Shown here piece after piece: positions 9,615 through 20,079 of a DNA stretch of 64,000 nt. The notes below the pieces were generated by a model, which saw nothing but the letters and a program-made list of their open reading frames with translations, did no database searches and was not told the DNA's origin. Every line of letters begins with the position of its first letter. The stretch's first letter is position 1. A program made the position numbers and the translations under genes. Source of the stretch: Ginsengibacter hankyongi (GTDB lineage Bacteria; Bacteroidota; Bacteroidia; Chitinophagales; Chitinophagaceae); contig NZ_VYQF01000006.1 of assembly GCF_008710285.1 (NCBI RefSeq), forward strand, positions 62,001-126,000, read 5' to 3'.

Positions 9615-11816
9615 ATGAAATCAATTTGCTTTATTCTCTTGTTATGTGGCGCGGGCAATATTGTTGCGCAAAATCTTGTTCAGCAAAAGCTGGAACAGTT
9701 ACCGGTTTATCATCCTGATGAATTTAAATCTGCGGGTGGCGACTGGCTTTTAGGCAGCACCAAGGCTGTAACTCATATTTTTAAAAGCACCAATGGCAAT
9801 GATTTGACTATAACAAATGGTTTGGTAAGCCGTAAATTTCGACTGCAACCTTATATGGCTTGTTATGAATTCAAAAATCTAATGACAGGAAAAGAAATGC
9901 TGCGGGCCATAGAACCAGAGGCTGAAATAGAGATCAACGGTAAATCATATAATGTTGGAGGAGCGGTAGGCCAGTTTGAAAGAGGTTATATGCAATATGA
10001 TTGGTTGAATAAATTCTCCAACGACGTACATGCGTTTCAGTTAGTTGATTTTTCAATTCGTGATATTCAATCACGATTTGAATGGAACCCCGGCCGTTGG
10101 GCCACCAATAAACAATGGCCGCCACAAGGTAAACAAATCGATTTTACATTTCGATTACTGGGTAATGACTTACAGGGAGTAACCCTGGACGTTATTTACG
10201 AAATGTATGATAATATTCCGCTTATGTCCAAATCGATGATTGTACATAACGAAGGCAATCGCATCATCAGGATTAATACTTTTAAAAGCGAGAAACTGGC
10301 CATGGTAGAAGAAAGTTCAGGGGTTAACACAGAAGGAGTTTTTCCATCGCCTCACATCTGCATACAAAGCGATTATACCTTTGGCGGTAATTCTTTTGCA
10401 GACGCTAACCACACTACATATTGGTTAACCGACTCGTTATATTCTTCGCAGGTAAACTATAATCTCCAAAGCCATTGCTTGGTTGAGAGTAAACCTCCAA
10501 TTGGCCCTGAATATGTTTTGCAACCGGGAAAAAATTTTGAAACATTTCATACTTATGAATTAATGTATGATGGATATGACAAGGAGCGCTGCGGACTGGC
10601 TGAAAGGAAAATGTACCGCATACTTGCTCCATGGATAACTGAAAACCCAATATTTCTACACTTAACCACCACTGATCCCGGCAAGGTAAAAGCTGCTATC
10701 AACCAATGTGCAGAGGTAGGCTTTGAAATGGTAATCTTAAGTTTTGGAAGTGGGCTCGATATGGAAGATACCAGCAATATCAACATTGAAAAATTTAAAG
10801 CATTAGCAGACTATGCGCATTTAAAAGGTATTGAAATAGGCGGCTATTCTTTGTTTTCCAGCCGTAGTATCGATTCAGTAAATGATGTAATTAATCCTAA
10901 AACGGGTAAGCCCGGTGGTGCTATTTTTGGCGATGCCCCTTGCCTGGGTAGTAAGTGGGGACTTGAATATCTTCAAAAGTTAAAAACATTTATTACCAAA
11001 ACCGGTTTTAATGTATTGGAAAATGACGGCCCTTACCCCGGTGATATTTGTGCTTCCACAACGCATCCAGGCCACGATGGCCTTAAAGATTCTCAATGGA
11101 AACAATGGTACTTGGAATCTTCGTTTTACCAATGGCTAAGAAAAAAGGATGTTTACCTTAACGCTCCGGATTGGTATTTTTTAAATGGTTCAAATAAAAC
11201 AGGCGTCGGTTACCGTGAAGATAATTGGTCTTTGCCCAGAGAAAGACAGATTATTTTAGGCCGGCAAAACATTTATGATGGAACATGGGATAAAGCTCCC
11301 GGTATGAGTTGGACTTTTGTTCCGTTGACCCAATATCATGGTGGTGGCGATGCGGCAACTATTGAGCCTTTACATAACCATCTTGATGCTTACCAGGCGC
11401 ACCTCGCTCAGAATTTTGGAAGCGGCATCCAGGCATGCTATAGAGGCCCAAGATTATTTGACGCACCTGCTACCGAAGCATTAGTTAAGAAGGAAGTGGC
11501 GTGGTATAAAAAATACAGAAACATTCTCAATGCCGATATAATTCATATTCGCCGGCCAGACGGAAGAGATTATGATGCTATAATGCACGTAGATGCAAAG
11601 GGAAAGGAAAAAGCCCTGGTAATGATCTACAATCCACTTGATATCAAAATCAACAGAAAAATAAAATTGCCCTTATATTATACTGGCTTAACAACAATTG
11701 CCCGTATAAGAGAAAAGGAAAATGCAATACAGCTGTATCATCTAAACAGGGATTATTCTGTTGAAGTATCTGTTGGTATAGCAGCTCACTCATATACCTG
11801 GCTGGTAATTGAATAA
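9615..11816 (+). CDS. large secreted glycosidase-like protein, clan GH-D-like, family unassigned
   Basis: The 733-residue protein starts with a signal peptide (MKSICFILLLCGAGNIVAQ). The N-terminal half is a beta-sandwich (ITNGLVSRKFRLQP, 66-79) like the one that precedes the barrel of alpha-galactosidases. The second half (about 345-640) is TIM-barrel like: AEVGFEMVILSFGSG (366-380), then GFNVLENDGPYPGD (464-477), where D471 sits where the clan-D nucleophile strand would be. A conserved stretch SLPRERQ and a HGGGDAA segment follow. A C-terminal beta-sandwich ends the protein. Related Bacteroidota proteins are usually annotated as alpha-galactosidase-like, but the exact GH family is uncertain. 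Its next neighbour is an alpha-L-fucosidase, 43 bp downstream, which supports a glycan-degrading role. Confidence 0.7.
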   Translation: MKSICFILLLCGAGNIVAQNLVQQKLEQLPVYHPDEFKSAGGDWLLGSTKAVTHIFKSTNGNDLTITNGLVSRKFRLQPYMACYEFKNLMTGKEMLRAIEPEAEIEINGKSYNVGGAVGQFERGYMQYDWLNKFSNDVHAFQLVDFSIRDIQSRFEWNPGRWATNKQWPPQGKQIDFTFRLLGNDLQGVTLDVIYEMYDNIPLMSKSMIVHNEGNRIIRINTFKSEKLAMVEESSGVNTEGVFPSPHICIQSDYTFGGNSFADANHTTYWLTDSLYSSQVNYNLQSHCLVESKPPIGPEYVLQPGKNFETFHTYELMYDGYDKERCGLAERKMYRILAPWITENPIFLHLTTTDPGKVKAAINQCAEVGFEMVILSFGSGLDMEDTSNINIEKFKALADYAHLKGIEIGGYSLFSSRSIDSVNDVINPKTGKPGGAIFGDAPCLGSKWGLEYLQKLKTFITKTGFNVLENDGPYPGDICASTTHPGHDGLKDSQWKQWYLESSFYQWLRKKDVYLNAPDWYFLNGSNKTGVGYREDNWSLPRERQIILGRQNIYDGTWDKAPGMSWTFVPLTQYHGGGDAATIEPLHNHLDAYQAHLAQNFGSGIQACYRGPRLFDAPATEALVKKEVAWYKKYRNILNADIIHIRRPDGRDYDAIMHVDAKGKEKALVMIYNPLDIKINRKIKLPLYYTGLTTIARIREKENAIQLYHLNRDYSVEVSVGIAAHSYTWLVIE

Positions 11817-11840
11817 TGAGGACTTGTAAATTTAATTTTG
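11809..11840 (+). promoter_or_regulatory. candidate Bacteroidota promoter for the fucosidase
   Basis: TTG at 11809-11811 is followed after 21 bases by TAATTTTG (11833-11840), which fits the TTG-N17-23-TAnnTTTG pattern of the primary sigma factor in this phylum. It ends 19 bases before the fucosidase ATG, so the 5' leader would be short. The -33 part overlaps the stop region of the upstream gene. A chance match is possible in AT-rich DNA. Confidence 0.3.
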
Positions 11841-11859
11841 AATCTTTTTATTTTATATT

Positions 11860-13206
11860 ATGAAAAAAAATTCAGTTTGCCTTTATCTTATAACGGTCCC
11901 TCTCCTGCTCTTGCACTTGGGAACTATTAGCGCTCAACAAAAAACAAATCCTGATTCTATTCGTAAAAAAATGCAGTGGTTTGCTGATGCAAAGCTTGGC
12001 ATCTTTATACACTGGGGCATTTATTCGGTTAATGGTATTGACGAAAGCTGGAGTTTTCATAATAAAAAAATAAGCTATGAAAATTACATGAAGCAATTGA
12101 AAGGTTTTACTGCTTCAAAATATAATCCGCAGGCGTGGGCTGATTTGATAAAAGAAAGCGGTGCAGGATATGCAGTTATCACAACGAAGCATCACGATGG
12201 AGTGGCGTTATGGCCAACCAAACAACATCATTATAATGTAATGGATAATACGCCTGCGAAGAGAGATGTATTAAAACCGTTCTATAAAGCTTTGGATAAA
12301 GATGGTATCAGGCGGGGCGCTTACTTTTCATTAATTGACTGGAGTTATCCTGATTACCCGGGATTTTTAAAAGACAGCAGCAGATATAAAGTATCAGATG
12401 ACCCCCGAAGATGGGAGAAATTTCAACATTTTTTCCAGGCACAAATTGCCGAAGTAAATCAATTGTATAGACCCGATTTATGGTGGTTTGATGGTGACTG
12501 GGAACATAGTCCTGAAGAATGGCAGGCCAAAAAAGTGAGGGAGGAAATTCTAAATGTGAATCCTCTGGCTATTATCAATGGCAGGCTTCAAGGCTACGGC
12601 GATTATGAAACTCCGGAACAAAACTTTCCCGTAAGCCGCCCGAAATTTAATTGGTGGGAATTATGTATGACCACTAATAACAACTGGGGATATCATCCTG
12701 ATGATACCAATTATAAAACGCCTTTTGAAGTTATCAGCATTTTTGTGGATGTTGTAAGTAATGGAGGAAACCTTTTGCTTGACATAGGTCCCAAAGAAGA
12801 TGGAACTATTCCCCCTGAACAAGTGCACATTTTACGAGAGCTCGGAAAATGGAATAAGAAAAATGGAGAAGCAATTTTTGGTAAAGTGCCCGGCTTACCA
12901 CAGGGGCATTTTTATGGACCTACTACATTGTCAAAAGATTCCACGATTCTTTATCTTTTCTTACCCGGACAAACAACTGGGAATATTATGGTTAAAGGAT
13001 TAGTAAGTACAATTAAAGATATACAGGTCCTCGGGACAACGGTACATTTAAAACCAAAAATCGTGGGCAAGATTTCGTGGAGTGCCGTACCGGGTCTGGT
13101 TTTTATAAATGTCCCTCAAAAATATAAAGACCCGTATATAACAGTTTTGAAATTAAATTTAGACAAGCCCGTGCAATTATACGGTGGCCACGGAGGATTG
13201 AATTAA
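11860..13206 (+). CDS. alpha-L-fucosidase, glycoside hydrolase family 29
   Basis: The 448-residue protein hydrolyses terminal alpha-L-fucose from glycans with retention. A signal peptide (1-25, ending TISAQ) exports it. Family blocks occur in order: WFADAKLGIFIHWGIYS (40-56), YAVITTKHHDGVALW (104-118), and the catalytic strand DLWWFDGDWE (206-215), whose D211 corresponds to the GH29 nucleophile. The acid/base residue cannot be placed without alignment. Length matches the catalytic domain with a short C-terminal beta-sandwich and no carbohydrate-binding module. It lies 43 bp after the putative clan-D glycosidase and 317 bp before the ROK regulator, so it is likely part of the glycan locus. Confidence 0.93.
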   Translation: MKKNSVCLYLITVPLLLLHLGTISAQQKTNPDSIRKKMQWFADAKLGIFIHWGIYSVNGIDESWSFHNKKISYENYMKQLKGFTASKYNPQAWADLIKESGAGYAVITTKHHDGVALWPTKQHHYNVMDNTPAKRDVLKPFYKALDKDGIRRGAYFSLIDWSYPDYPGFLKDSSRYKVSDDPRRWEKFQHFFQAQIAEVNQLYRPDLWWFDGDWEHSPEEWQAKKVREEILNVNPLAIINGRLQGYGDYETPEQNFPVSRPKFNWWELCMTTNNNWGYHPDDTNYKTPFEVISIFVDVVSNGGNLLLDIGPKEDGTIPPEQVHILRELGKWNKKNGEAIFGKVPGLPQGHFYGPTTLSKDSTILYLFLPGQTTGNIMVKGLVSTIKDIQVLGTTVHLKPKIVGKISWSAVPGLVFINVPQKYKDPYITVLKLNLDKPVQLYGGHGGLN

Positions 13207-13523
13207 GTAATAAAAGATGCACGAAGTTCAAATTTCTTAAGTTCTTCCTTGCCGGAAGCTGACGTCTATTATTTTTCCTCGACCCAATTGACATCTATTT
13301 CATTTGTTAGAGAGGTAAATCCTTACCTGACGTTCCCTTCTTTTATGTTTCACTGCTGTACAGGCATAGTTCTATCCTGAGTAAGATCCTGGTATTTCAC
13401 AGTGAATTCATCCTCCGTGAATAAAAAGTTAAAAAAAATTTTCTAAACTTTTTTAATTTTTTAATAAGAAATTATACCTTTATTAAAAAACTAGGGAGCA
13501 GCTACTGTTTAAGAGAAATTCAT
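13207..13523. other. intergenic stretch before the ROK regulator gene
   Basis: This 317-base AT-rich stretch should carry the promoter of the ROK gene and possibly an operator. A TACCTTTA motif at about 13476 resembles a -7 box with one mismatch. No hairpin stands out. Confidence 0.35.
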
Positions 13524-14729
13524 ATGACTGAAAAGAAGATTTTATTTAGAAACAAAATTTTAAAGGAGTTGTATTTTGAAGATAATCTTTCTTGTGTGGA
13601 TCTAAGCAAAAGAATACACAAGAGCTTTCCTATAACGGCAAAACTAATTGAACAATTGATGGTGGAAAATTTAGTAATAGAAAACGGGTATGCTCCATCA
13701 ACAGGCGGCAGACGCCCGTTAACTTACTCGATTCAAAAAAATGTGATGTACTTGGTGTCTGTTGCTATGGACCAATTTGTTACCAAAATTGCTATTATGG
13801 ATATGCAGAACAATTTTGTTTCACCGATTGAAAAAATTGTTTTGCCTTTGCCCGATAATACAAAGGCCTTGGACGCCCTTATTGAAAAAATTGCGCAAGT
13901 AATTAATTCGTCAGGAATAGAAAAAGAAAAATTCATTGGCGTAGGTATAGGCATGCCGGGGTTTGTAGACGTACAAAAAGGCATTAATTATTCATTTTTG
14001 CAATTACCCAATAATGCAAGTATTACAAAACATATTAGTGAAATAATTGGGATACCTGTATTTATCGATAATGATTCGAGCCTTATAGCTCTTGCCGAGT
14101 TTTATTTTGGTGAGGCTCGGGGTGAAAAAAACGCGATGGTCATAAACATTGGTTGGGGAATTGGTTTGGGAATGATTCTCAATGGAGAGTTGTTCCGGGG
14201 CCATGAAGGCTTTGCAGGAGAATTTAGTCATATCCCGCTTTTTTTAAATGGACAATTATGCTGGTGTGGCAAAGTGGGATGTCTTGAAACCGAGACCTCC
14301 TTATTATTAATTATAGAAAAGGCAAGAGAAGGAATAAATTCCGGCAGACTTTCTAAATTGAATTCATTGACTTTCGATGATATTGAACAGGCTTTTGATG
14401 GTATTGTAAAAGCTGTCCGATCGGGCGACCAGTTTGCCGCTGAGCTTTTTTCAAAAGCGGGCTATAATATTGGAAAAGGTATAGCTGTATTAATTCACCT
14501 TTTTAATCCAAAAAAAATAATTCTGAGTGGCAGAGGAGCCTCGGCGGGTAAAATATGGTCGGCTCCCATTCAACAGGCCCTAAATGAGCATTGTATTCCC
14601 AGACTTTTCCAAGGTACAAGTATTGCGATGTCATCTTTGGGTACGCAGGCCGAACTGATCGGTGCCGCAGCTCTGGTAATGGAACATTACGAACAGGAAC
14701 CCATTATAAACAAACAGATTGCTGCATAA
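13524..14729 (+). CDS. ROK-family transcriptional regulator (NagC/XylR type)
   Basis: The 401-residue protein has a winged helix-turn-helix (about 10-60, with the recognition part in LSKRIHKSFPITAKLIEQL) followed by a ROK sugar-kinase-like domain. In that domain GVGIGMPGFVD (140-150) is part of the fold, IDNDSSLIALAEFYFGEARG (181-200) is the phosphate-type segment, and the zinc motif GHEGFAGEFSHIPL plus CWCGKVGCLE (246-255) has H236, C246, C248 and C253 as likely ligands. Such proteins sense sugars or sugar phosphates and bind operators. As the only regulator in this locus, it is the likely controller of the flanking glycan genes. A SusC-SusD locus is more often governed by hybrid two-component, AraC or ECF/anti-sigma systems. 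It lies 127 bp upstream of the first SusC. Confidence 0.9.
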   Translation: MTEKKILFRNKILKELYFEDNLSCVDLSKRIHKSFPITAKLIEQLMVENLVIENGYAPSTGGRRPLTYSIQKNVMYLVSVAMDQFVTKIAIMDMQNNFVSPIEKIVLPLPDNTKALDALIEKIAQVINSSGIEKEKFIGVGIGMPGFVDVQKGINYSFLQLPNNASITKHISEIIGIPVFIDNDSSLIALAEFYFGEARGEKNAMVINIGWGIGLGMILNGELFRGHEGFAGEFSHIPLFLNGQLCWCGKVGCLETETSLLLIIEKAREGINSGRLSKLNSLTFDDIEQAFDGIVKAVRSGDQFAAELFSKAGYNIGKGIAVLIHLFNPKKIILSGRGASAGKIWSAPIQQALNEHCIPRLFQGTSIAMSSLGTQAELIGAAALVMEHYEQEPIINKQIAA

Positions 14730-14855
14730 GACGACATTCGTTTCAACAACAAATAAATTTATGAAGACGTTTTTTCTCCCCTGAAAATAATAAAACCATC
14801 TCTCATGTCAAAGCTTTTTTATCTCCTAACATTATTAAAATTTCAAACTAAAAAA

Positions 14856-17800
14856 ATGCAACAACTTTCAAAGCGACTGCTCTTATTCGTATCGATATTA
14901 TTTTGCGCAGCAATTGCTTTTGCGCAGCAAAAACAGGTTACAGGAACCGTAAAAGACAGCGGGGGTAATCCGGTTGTAAAAGCTTCTTTGGTTGTGAAAG
15001 GCTCAAAGTCGGGTACTTCAACTGATAAAAACGGATATTTTAGTATTCCCGTGAATGGGCCCGAATCGATACTGGAAATAAGCTCAATTGGTTTTACTAC
15101 TAAAGAAATTATAGTAGGGCAAAGTAGCACTTTAAATGTTATTCTGGAAAGTGCTACAGGGGCTATGCAGGAAGTGGTAGTAACGGCATTGGGTATTTCC
15201 AAACAGAAAAGAGAACTTGGATATTCTATTACAGAAGTAAAAGGAGACGATTTAGCGAAAACGAATGAGGTTAACCCGGTTAACGCATTGCAGGGAAGAG
15301 TAGCAGGCGTTCAGATTGACCAGGGTGCCGGCGGCTTATTTGGAAATTCGAAGATTCTTATTCGGGGTAATTCTACACTTGGCACTAATAACCAGCCCAT
15401 ATTTGTAATAGACGGAGTTATTATGGATAATGATATTTTTAATGGAACAGGCCGCGATTTTGGTAACGATCTCAAAGATCTTAACATGGATAATTTCGAA
15501 TCAGTATCCGTTCTTAAAGGTTCGGCAGCGGCGGCTTTATATGGTACAAGGGCTATCAATGGCGTGGTACTTATCACCACCAAAAAAGGATCGGCAAGAA
15601 AGGGAATTGGCGTTACCGTAAATGAGGCCTATAGTTTTTCGAAGCCTTATTCCGGGCCTGATTTTCAAAATGAATATGGTGGTGGCAGTGTAGGAGCCTT
15701 TTTTACTGACACCCGCGATCCAAATTATCTATCCGATGGCTGGACGACAAAAATTTTTCCAACAGATCCCATTACAGGAAAGCCTTACATTGATAGGCAG
15801 ATTGGAAGGGAATTGGAGAATTGGGGGCCAAAAATGGAGGGACAGGATGTAATTAACTACGATGGCACTATAACAAAATACCTTCCACAACCAAATAATT
15901 TTTTGCAGGCTTTTCAAACTGGCATGGGTAACAATGTGAATGTTGCGATGGATGGTGGCACAGATAAATCAACTTTCCGGGTGTCTTATAATCACAATGA
16001 TGCAGTAGGAGTTGTAAGAAATAATAAATTGATAAAGGATGCATTTGATCTGCGGGCTACTCACAACTTTAATAAATCCATTAGCGTAGATGCAAGCGTG
16101 GCATATTCCAGCTTTAATGGAAAAAATCCACCCCGTTTGGGTGGCTTAGATGCTTTCGGTTCATTCAACATCGGCCACATGTACACCTGGGTTTTACCAC
16201 GTAATTATGATACCAGGTATTGGATGCAAAAAGATAAATACACCAGTATTCTTGGAGGTGTGCCTGATCCAAATAATCCGGCTGAACCTAATAAAGTGCC
16301 GGAAGCCCGATACTGGTTTGCACTTTATAATGATAATTATGTGCAGAATGAACAATTGGTAAGAGGAAGAATTGCTTTCACTTTTAAATTAACTGATTGG
16401 GCGAAATTTGTACTCGAAGGCAACTTTAACAATATTTATACTAAATCGGAAAACTCCGAATTGGGCCAGGGGATTAATTTTTCCGGAGGCTCATATAGCC
16501 TCGGCTTTAACAATAAACAAAGTAATCTCTTAAAAGCTATGTTATTGCTAAATAAAGATATTAATAAAGACATCAGCATTAATGGATATATAGGGGTGGA
16601 ATCGCAGAAGAATAAAGATGATTACGAACTCAGTTCTACCTCAGGTGGCTTAAATTATCCCGGAGGCTTTTTTATTGCCAATTCTGTTAATCCACAAACA
16701 ACTACTGGCGGTGTTCTAAGCAGAAAGAATTTTAATTCAGTATATGCCAGTGCCGACTTATCCTATAGAAATATGCTTTACCTGCAGGGAACTTTCCGCG
16801 GCGACTGGTCATCTGCTCTTACTTATAGCAATGGTAGTGGTAATAATTTTTATAATTATCCGGCAGCAAGCTTATCATGGATATTTACAGAAACATTTAA
16901 AAATTTACCATCATGGGTAAGTTATGGTAAACTAAGAGGAAATATAGCCGCGCTGGGCGGAGATACAGATCCTTTTAATCTTAATCCGGGATATGCTTTT
17001 AATGGATTCACTCTGGCAAACGGAGGCAATGTTCCTATTTCTACTTATAATTCAAACACTGTATTACAGGCAAACATAAAACCTGTAAGAAAAATCTCTA
17101 AAGAGGCTGGAGTAGAAATGCGTTTCCTCAATAGCAGGTTAGGTTTTGATTTGAGTCTTTACCAGGATAATACCAAGAACCAAATTTTAAATATAGGAAC
17201 TCCAATTGAATCTGGCGTTGGCTCTATTCTAATTAATGCCGGCAACATCCAAAATAAAGGAATTGAGTTATCTATTGATGGCACACCCGTAAAAACACAA
17301 TATTTTACATGGAATTCATCCCTTACCTATTCAAGAAATAGAAATTTAATCGTTGACTTATATCCGGGCAGAACTGAATTTGACCTGGGTGCAAACATTG
17401 CTGAAATAAGCACATGGGCGGTTGTAGGCAAGTCATACGGAACATTGCGCTCTCAAATTAATTCAACAAAATTTCAAGCTAAGGACGGAAGTGGAAACAA
17501 TATTGCTGATCCGAGAAATGGCCTACCTATTTTGGCCTGGCGTAGTGATGCAAGAGCCGGCTTTCCTGCAAGAAGTAACCAGTGGCAGGATGTTGGCGAT
17601 ATCAACGCTAAATTCCGGGGTGGCTGGATAAACACTTTTACTTATAAGAATATTAGCCTGAATGTATTAATTGATACCAAAATAGGCGGGGATTTTGTGA
17701 TGGCCTCATACCGGTTTGGTACACATACGGGAGCATTAGCCAATACTCTTACGGGCCGAGATGCAAGCCATGGAGGTATTAGCTGGACTAGCAAATATAA

Positions 17801-18257
17801 CGGAGTAAGCTATGATGATGGCATGATTCCTGACGGCGTATTTGCAGCAGGGCAAAAAATCACCCAACCTGATGGATCAAAAGTAGATGTAAGTGGCTTA
17901 ACCTATAAAGAAGCCTATGATAAAGGATATGTGGAACCTACGCATACGCCTCAGTTCTTTTATCGCTATGGTTCCTCTTCTACCGGAGTTTCTGATTATT
18001 GGATCAAGAAAAACTCATGGGTATCGCTACGCCAGGTAGCACTAAGCTATAGATTTCCTAAAAGCATATATGAAAAGGTGAAACTAAATGGATTGTCTGT
18101 TTCTGCAATCGGGCGTGATTTACTATATATATACAAGACATTACCGCTAAATTTTAATCCGGAATCTAATAATTCTAATAATACTGCATATTCAGGGGAA
18201 AATGGGTTTCTTCCCATGATTCGTTCTTTTACATTTTCGATAAGAGCATCATTTTAA
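14856..18257 (+). CDS. SusC/RagA-type TonB-linked outer membrane transporter (first)
   Basis: I set the start at the ATG at 14856; an in-frame ATG at 14805 adds a 17-residue extension of doubtful value. The signal peptide starts MQQLSKRLLLFVSILFC. Then come the CarboxypepD_reg-like domain (about 25-105: QVTGTVKDSGGNPVVKAS), the plug with QEVVVTALGISKQ at about 110-125 and DGVIMDND, and a long beta-barrel of about 800 residues whose last strand ends FTFSIRASF with the terminal aromatic expected for outer-membrane insertion. The 1133-residue length fits the SusC family. It imports oligosaccharides across the outer membrane, powered by TonB, with the lipoprotein encoded 40 bp downstream acting as its lid. 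No FecR/ECF sigma N-terminal signalling extension is visible. Confidence 0.93.
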   Translation: MQQLSKRLLLFVSILFCAAIAFAQQKQVTGTVKDSGGNPVVKASLVVKGSKSGTSTDKNGYFSIPVNGPESILEISSIGFTTKEIIVGQSSTLNVILESATGAMQEVVVTALGISKQKRELGYSITEVKGDDLAKTNEVNPVNALQGRVAGVQIDQGAGGLFGNSKILIRGNSTLGTNNQPIFVIDGVIMDNDIFNGTGRDFGNDLKDLNMDNFESVSVLKGSAAAALYGTRAINGVVLITTKKGSARKGIGVTVNEAYSFSKPYSGPDFQNEYGGGSVGAFFTDTRDPNYLSDGWTTKIFPTDPITGKPYIDRQIGRELENWGPKMEGQDVINYDGTITKYLPQPNNFLQAFQTGMGNNVNVAMDGGTDKSTFRVSYNHNDAVGVVRNNKLIKDAFDLRATHNFNKSISVDASVAYSSFNGKNPPRLGGLDAFGSFNIGHMYTWVLPRNYDTRYWMQKDKYTSILGGVPDPNNPAEPNKVPEARYWFALYNDNYVQNEQLVRGRIAFTFKLTDWAKFVLEGNFNNIYTKSENSELGQGINFSGGSYSLGFNNKQSNLLKAMLLLNKDINKDISINGYIGVESQKNKDDYELSSTSGGLNYPGGFFIANSVNPQTTTGGVLSRKNFNSVYASADLSYRNMLYLQGTFRGDWSSALTYSNGSGNNFYNYPAASLSWIFTETFKNLPSWVSYGKLRGNIAALGGDTDPFNLNPGYAFNGFTLANGGNVPISTYNSNTVLQANIKPVRKISKEAGVEMRFLNSRLGFDLSLYQDNTKNQILNIGTPIESGVGSILINAGNIQNKGIELSIDGTPVKTQYFTWNSSLTYSRNRNLIVDLYPGRTEFDLGANIAEISTWAVVGKSYGTLRSQINSTKFQAKDGSGNNIADPRNGLPILAWRSDARAGFPARSNQWQDVGDINAKFRGGWINTFTYKNISLNVLIDTKIGGDFVMASYRFGTHTGALANTLTGRDASHGGISWTSKYNGVSYDDGMIPDGVFAAGQKITQPDGSKVDVSGLTYKEAYDKGYVEPTHTPQFFYRYGSSSTGVSDYWIKKNSWVSLRQVALSYRFPKSIYEKVKLNGLSVSAIGRDLLYIYKTLPLNFNPESNNSNNTAYSGENGFLPMIRSFTFSIRASF

Positions 18258-18297
18258 AAATTAAAAAGATTTTATATCAAAAAATAATTATTCAATT

Positions 18298-19995
18298 ATG
18301 AAAAAAATACTATCACAACATAAAGTCCTTGCAGTATTAATTATCTGTATTGTAGGCATCAGTTCTTGTAAAAAAGATTTTGGTTCCATTAATACTAATC
18401 CAAGTATCGTTACTACGCCTGATGTTAAGTTTCTTTTTTCTTATTCAGAAAACCAACTTGCAACCTACAAAGGAACTGAATGGGTATGGGAAAGTATGGA
18501 ACAACTATGGAGATTTACGCAGCATATTACATCCGACCCGTATGAATTAAGCAATAACGTGAACACCAGATATAACGCATTTTATACCTCAATCCTGCCT
18601 AATCTTTTTGAGATCAGGCGACAAATAAGCAATAAATCAGATAAAGATGCTTATCAAAAAATGGCTTCTGTTACTTATATATTACAAATATTGCAGGGAA
18701 TTAAAGTAACAGATATGAATGGATCCATTCCTTACACACAAACCCAGCAAGGAAGGTATGCCAGTAACTATAGCCCTGTATATGATACCCAATCAACGTT
18801 GTTTGATACTTGGCTAAAAGAATTAAATGATGCAATAGTAGTTTTGGAAAATAATTCTTTACCTGCGCAGCAAACCTATGGACCATCTGATATTTATTAT
18901 AAAAGCGACTGGACCAAATGGGTAATGTTAGCCAACACTTTAAAACTACGTATTGCTGCCAGGCTTGAAAACCAGGATAAAGCGAAGACACAAGCCATCT
19001 TTCAGGAAGTGATGAAAGACGTGATAGGGCCAATAAGCAATGATGATGCACAGTTGTCTTATACAAGTACTGACTTTTTACCTTTCGGTACTTCAGGAGA
19101 CATTGATTATAGGTCACCCCGTTATGCATCTGCATCAATTATAAAATTTTTAAAAGCTTCCAACGATCCAAGATTGCCGATATACTTTGAGCAAAATGGT
19201 TTACAGGGAAGTTTTAGAGACACGCTCAACAAGTATGCTGTTACACTTCCATCATTTATTAATATTAATGACCCTCTGATTATGTATCAAGGGGGCCCGG
19301 CTGATTGGACAACTGATCCTACCTATGCATCATATATTAAAAATCCATTCCAGGTAAGTCTTGCTTCCAAATACTTTCTGATCTCTCACATTAACCGTAA
19401 ATTCTTTTCACCCAGATATAATGGGAACACGAGCGGACAATTTACGGACGTAATGGTAACTAATGCGGAATCATGTTTATTAGTAGCCGAATTTATTCAG
19501 AAAGGATATGCTGGTGGAGTAAATACAAATGGAACTGCAGAAGATTGGTATAATAAAGGAATTAGTTCTTCGATAAAAACTATGAATAATATTGCTATCG
19601 CAGCTGGTTCCACTACGGGCTTTAATGGCGATGGATCTACAGAAATTGCTGCTTATCTGGCTAACCCGGAGGTAAAATTTAATGGTAACAATAATTTGGA
19701 AAGGATTTACATACAAGAATACCTAAATCTATACCGTAATCCACCTGAAGCCTTTGTATTTTGCCGAAGAACAGGCTACCCGAAATATTCATCCACTTAC
19801 TATGCAAGAGAAACATTTAATGAAGTTATACCAAGACGCTGGTGGACTAAGGATCCAGGTGAAGTGAATAGAGCCAATTGGTCAAGCGCCTTGCAGGAAG
19901 AAGGGTTTACTCCATTGGCCCAGGATGCGCCAACCTTAAATAAGGAAAGAGTTTGGTACGATAAAAACGCACCAGATTTTGGAAAAGGAAATTAA
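18298..19995 (+). CDS. SusD/RagB-family nutrient-binding lipoprotein (first, SusD-like_2 type)
   Basis: The 565-residue protein has a lipoprotein signal peptide with the lipobox GISSC at residues 20-24, so mature Cys24 is lipidated and anchors it to the outer membrane facing out. The mature part begins CKKDFGSINTNPSIVTTPD, the NTNPS pattern of the SusD-like_2 group. The rest is alpha-helical (tetratricopeptide-like) with long loops, as in SusD. It pairs with the upstream SusC (40 bp apart) as lid of the transporter. The sugar-binding specificity cannot be read from the sequence. Confidence 0.9.
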   Translation: MKKILSQHKVLAVLIICIVGISSCKKDFGSINTNPSIVTTPDVKFLFSYSENQLATYKGTEWVWESMEQLWRFTQHITSDPYELSNNVNTRYNAFYTSILPNLFEIRRQISNKSDKDAYQKMASVTYILQILQGIKVTDMNGSIPYTQTQQGRYASNYSPVYDTQSTLFDTWLKELNDAIVVLENNSLPAQQTYGPSDIYYKSDWTKWVMLANTLKLRIAARLENQDKAKTQAIFQEVMKDVIGPISNDDAQLSYTSTDFLPFGTSGDIDYRSPRYASASIIKFLKASNDPRLPIYFEQNGLQGSFRDTLNKYAVTLPSFININDPLIMYQGGPADWTTDPTYASYIKNPFQVSLASKYFLISHINRKFFSPRYNGNTSGQFTDVMVTNAESCLLVAEFIQKGYAGGVNTNGTAEDWYNKGISSSIKTMNNIAIAAGSTTGFNGDGSTEIAAYLANPEVKFNGNNNLERIYIQEYLNLYRNPPEAFVFCRRTGYPKYSSTYYARETFNEVIPRRWWTKDPGEVNRANWSSALQEEGFTPLAQDAPTLNKERVWYDKNAPDFGKGN

Positions 19996-20079
19996 TTTTT
20001 TGAAAATTCCTTCGATCAACCTCCGTTATTATGCGTTTAAATAATTACAAAAAATAAACTACACTAAAAGATAAATCAA

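Noticed and set aside
18701-19138. 145-codon minus-strand ORF inside the first SusD gene
   Set aside because: It is a shadow of the SusD coding region, with no independent features.
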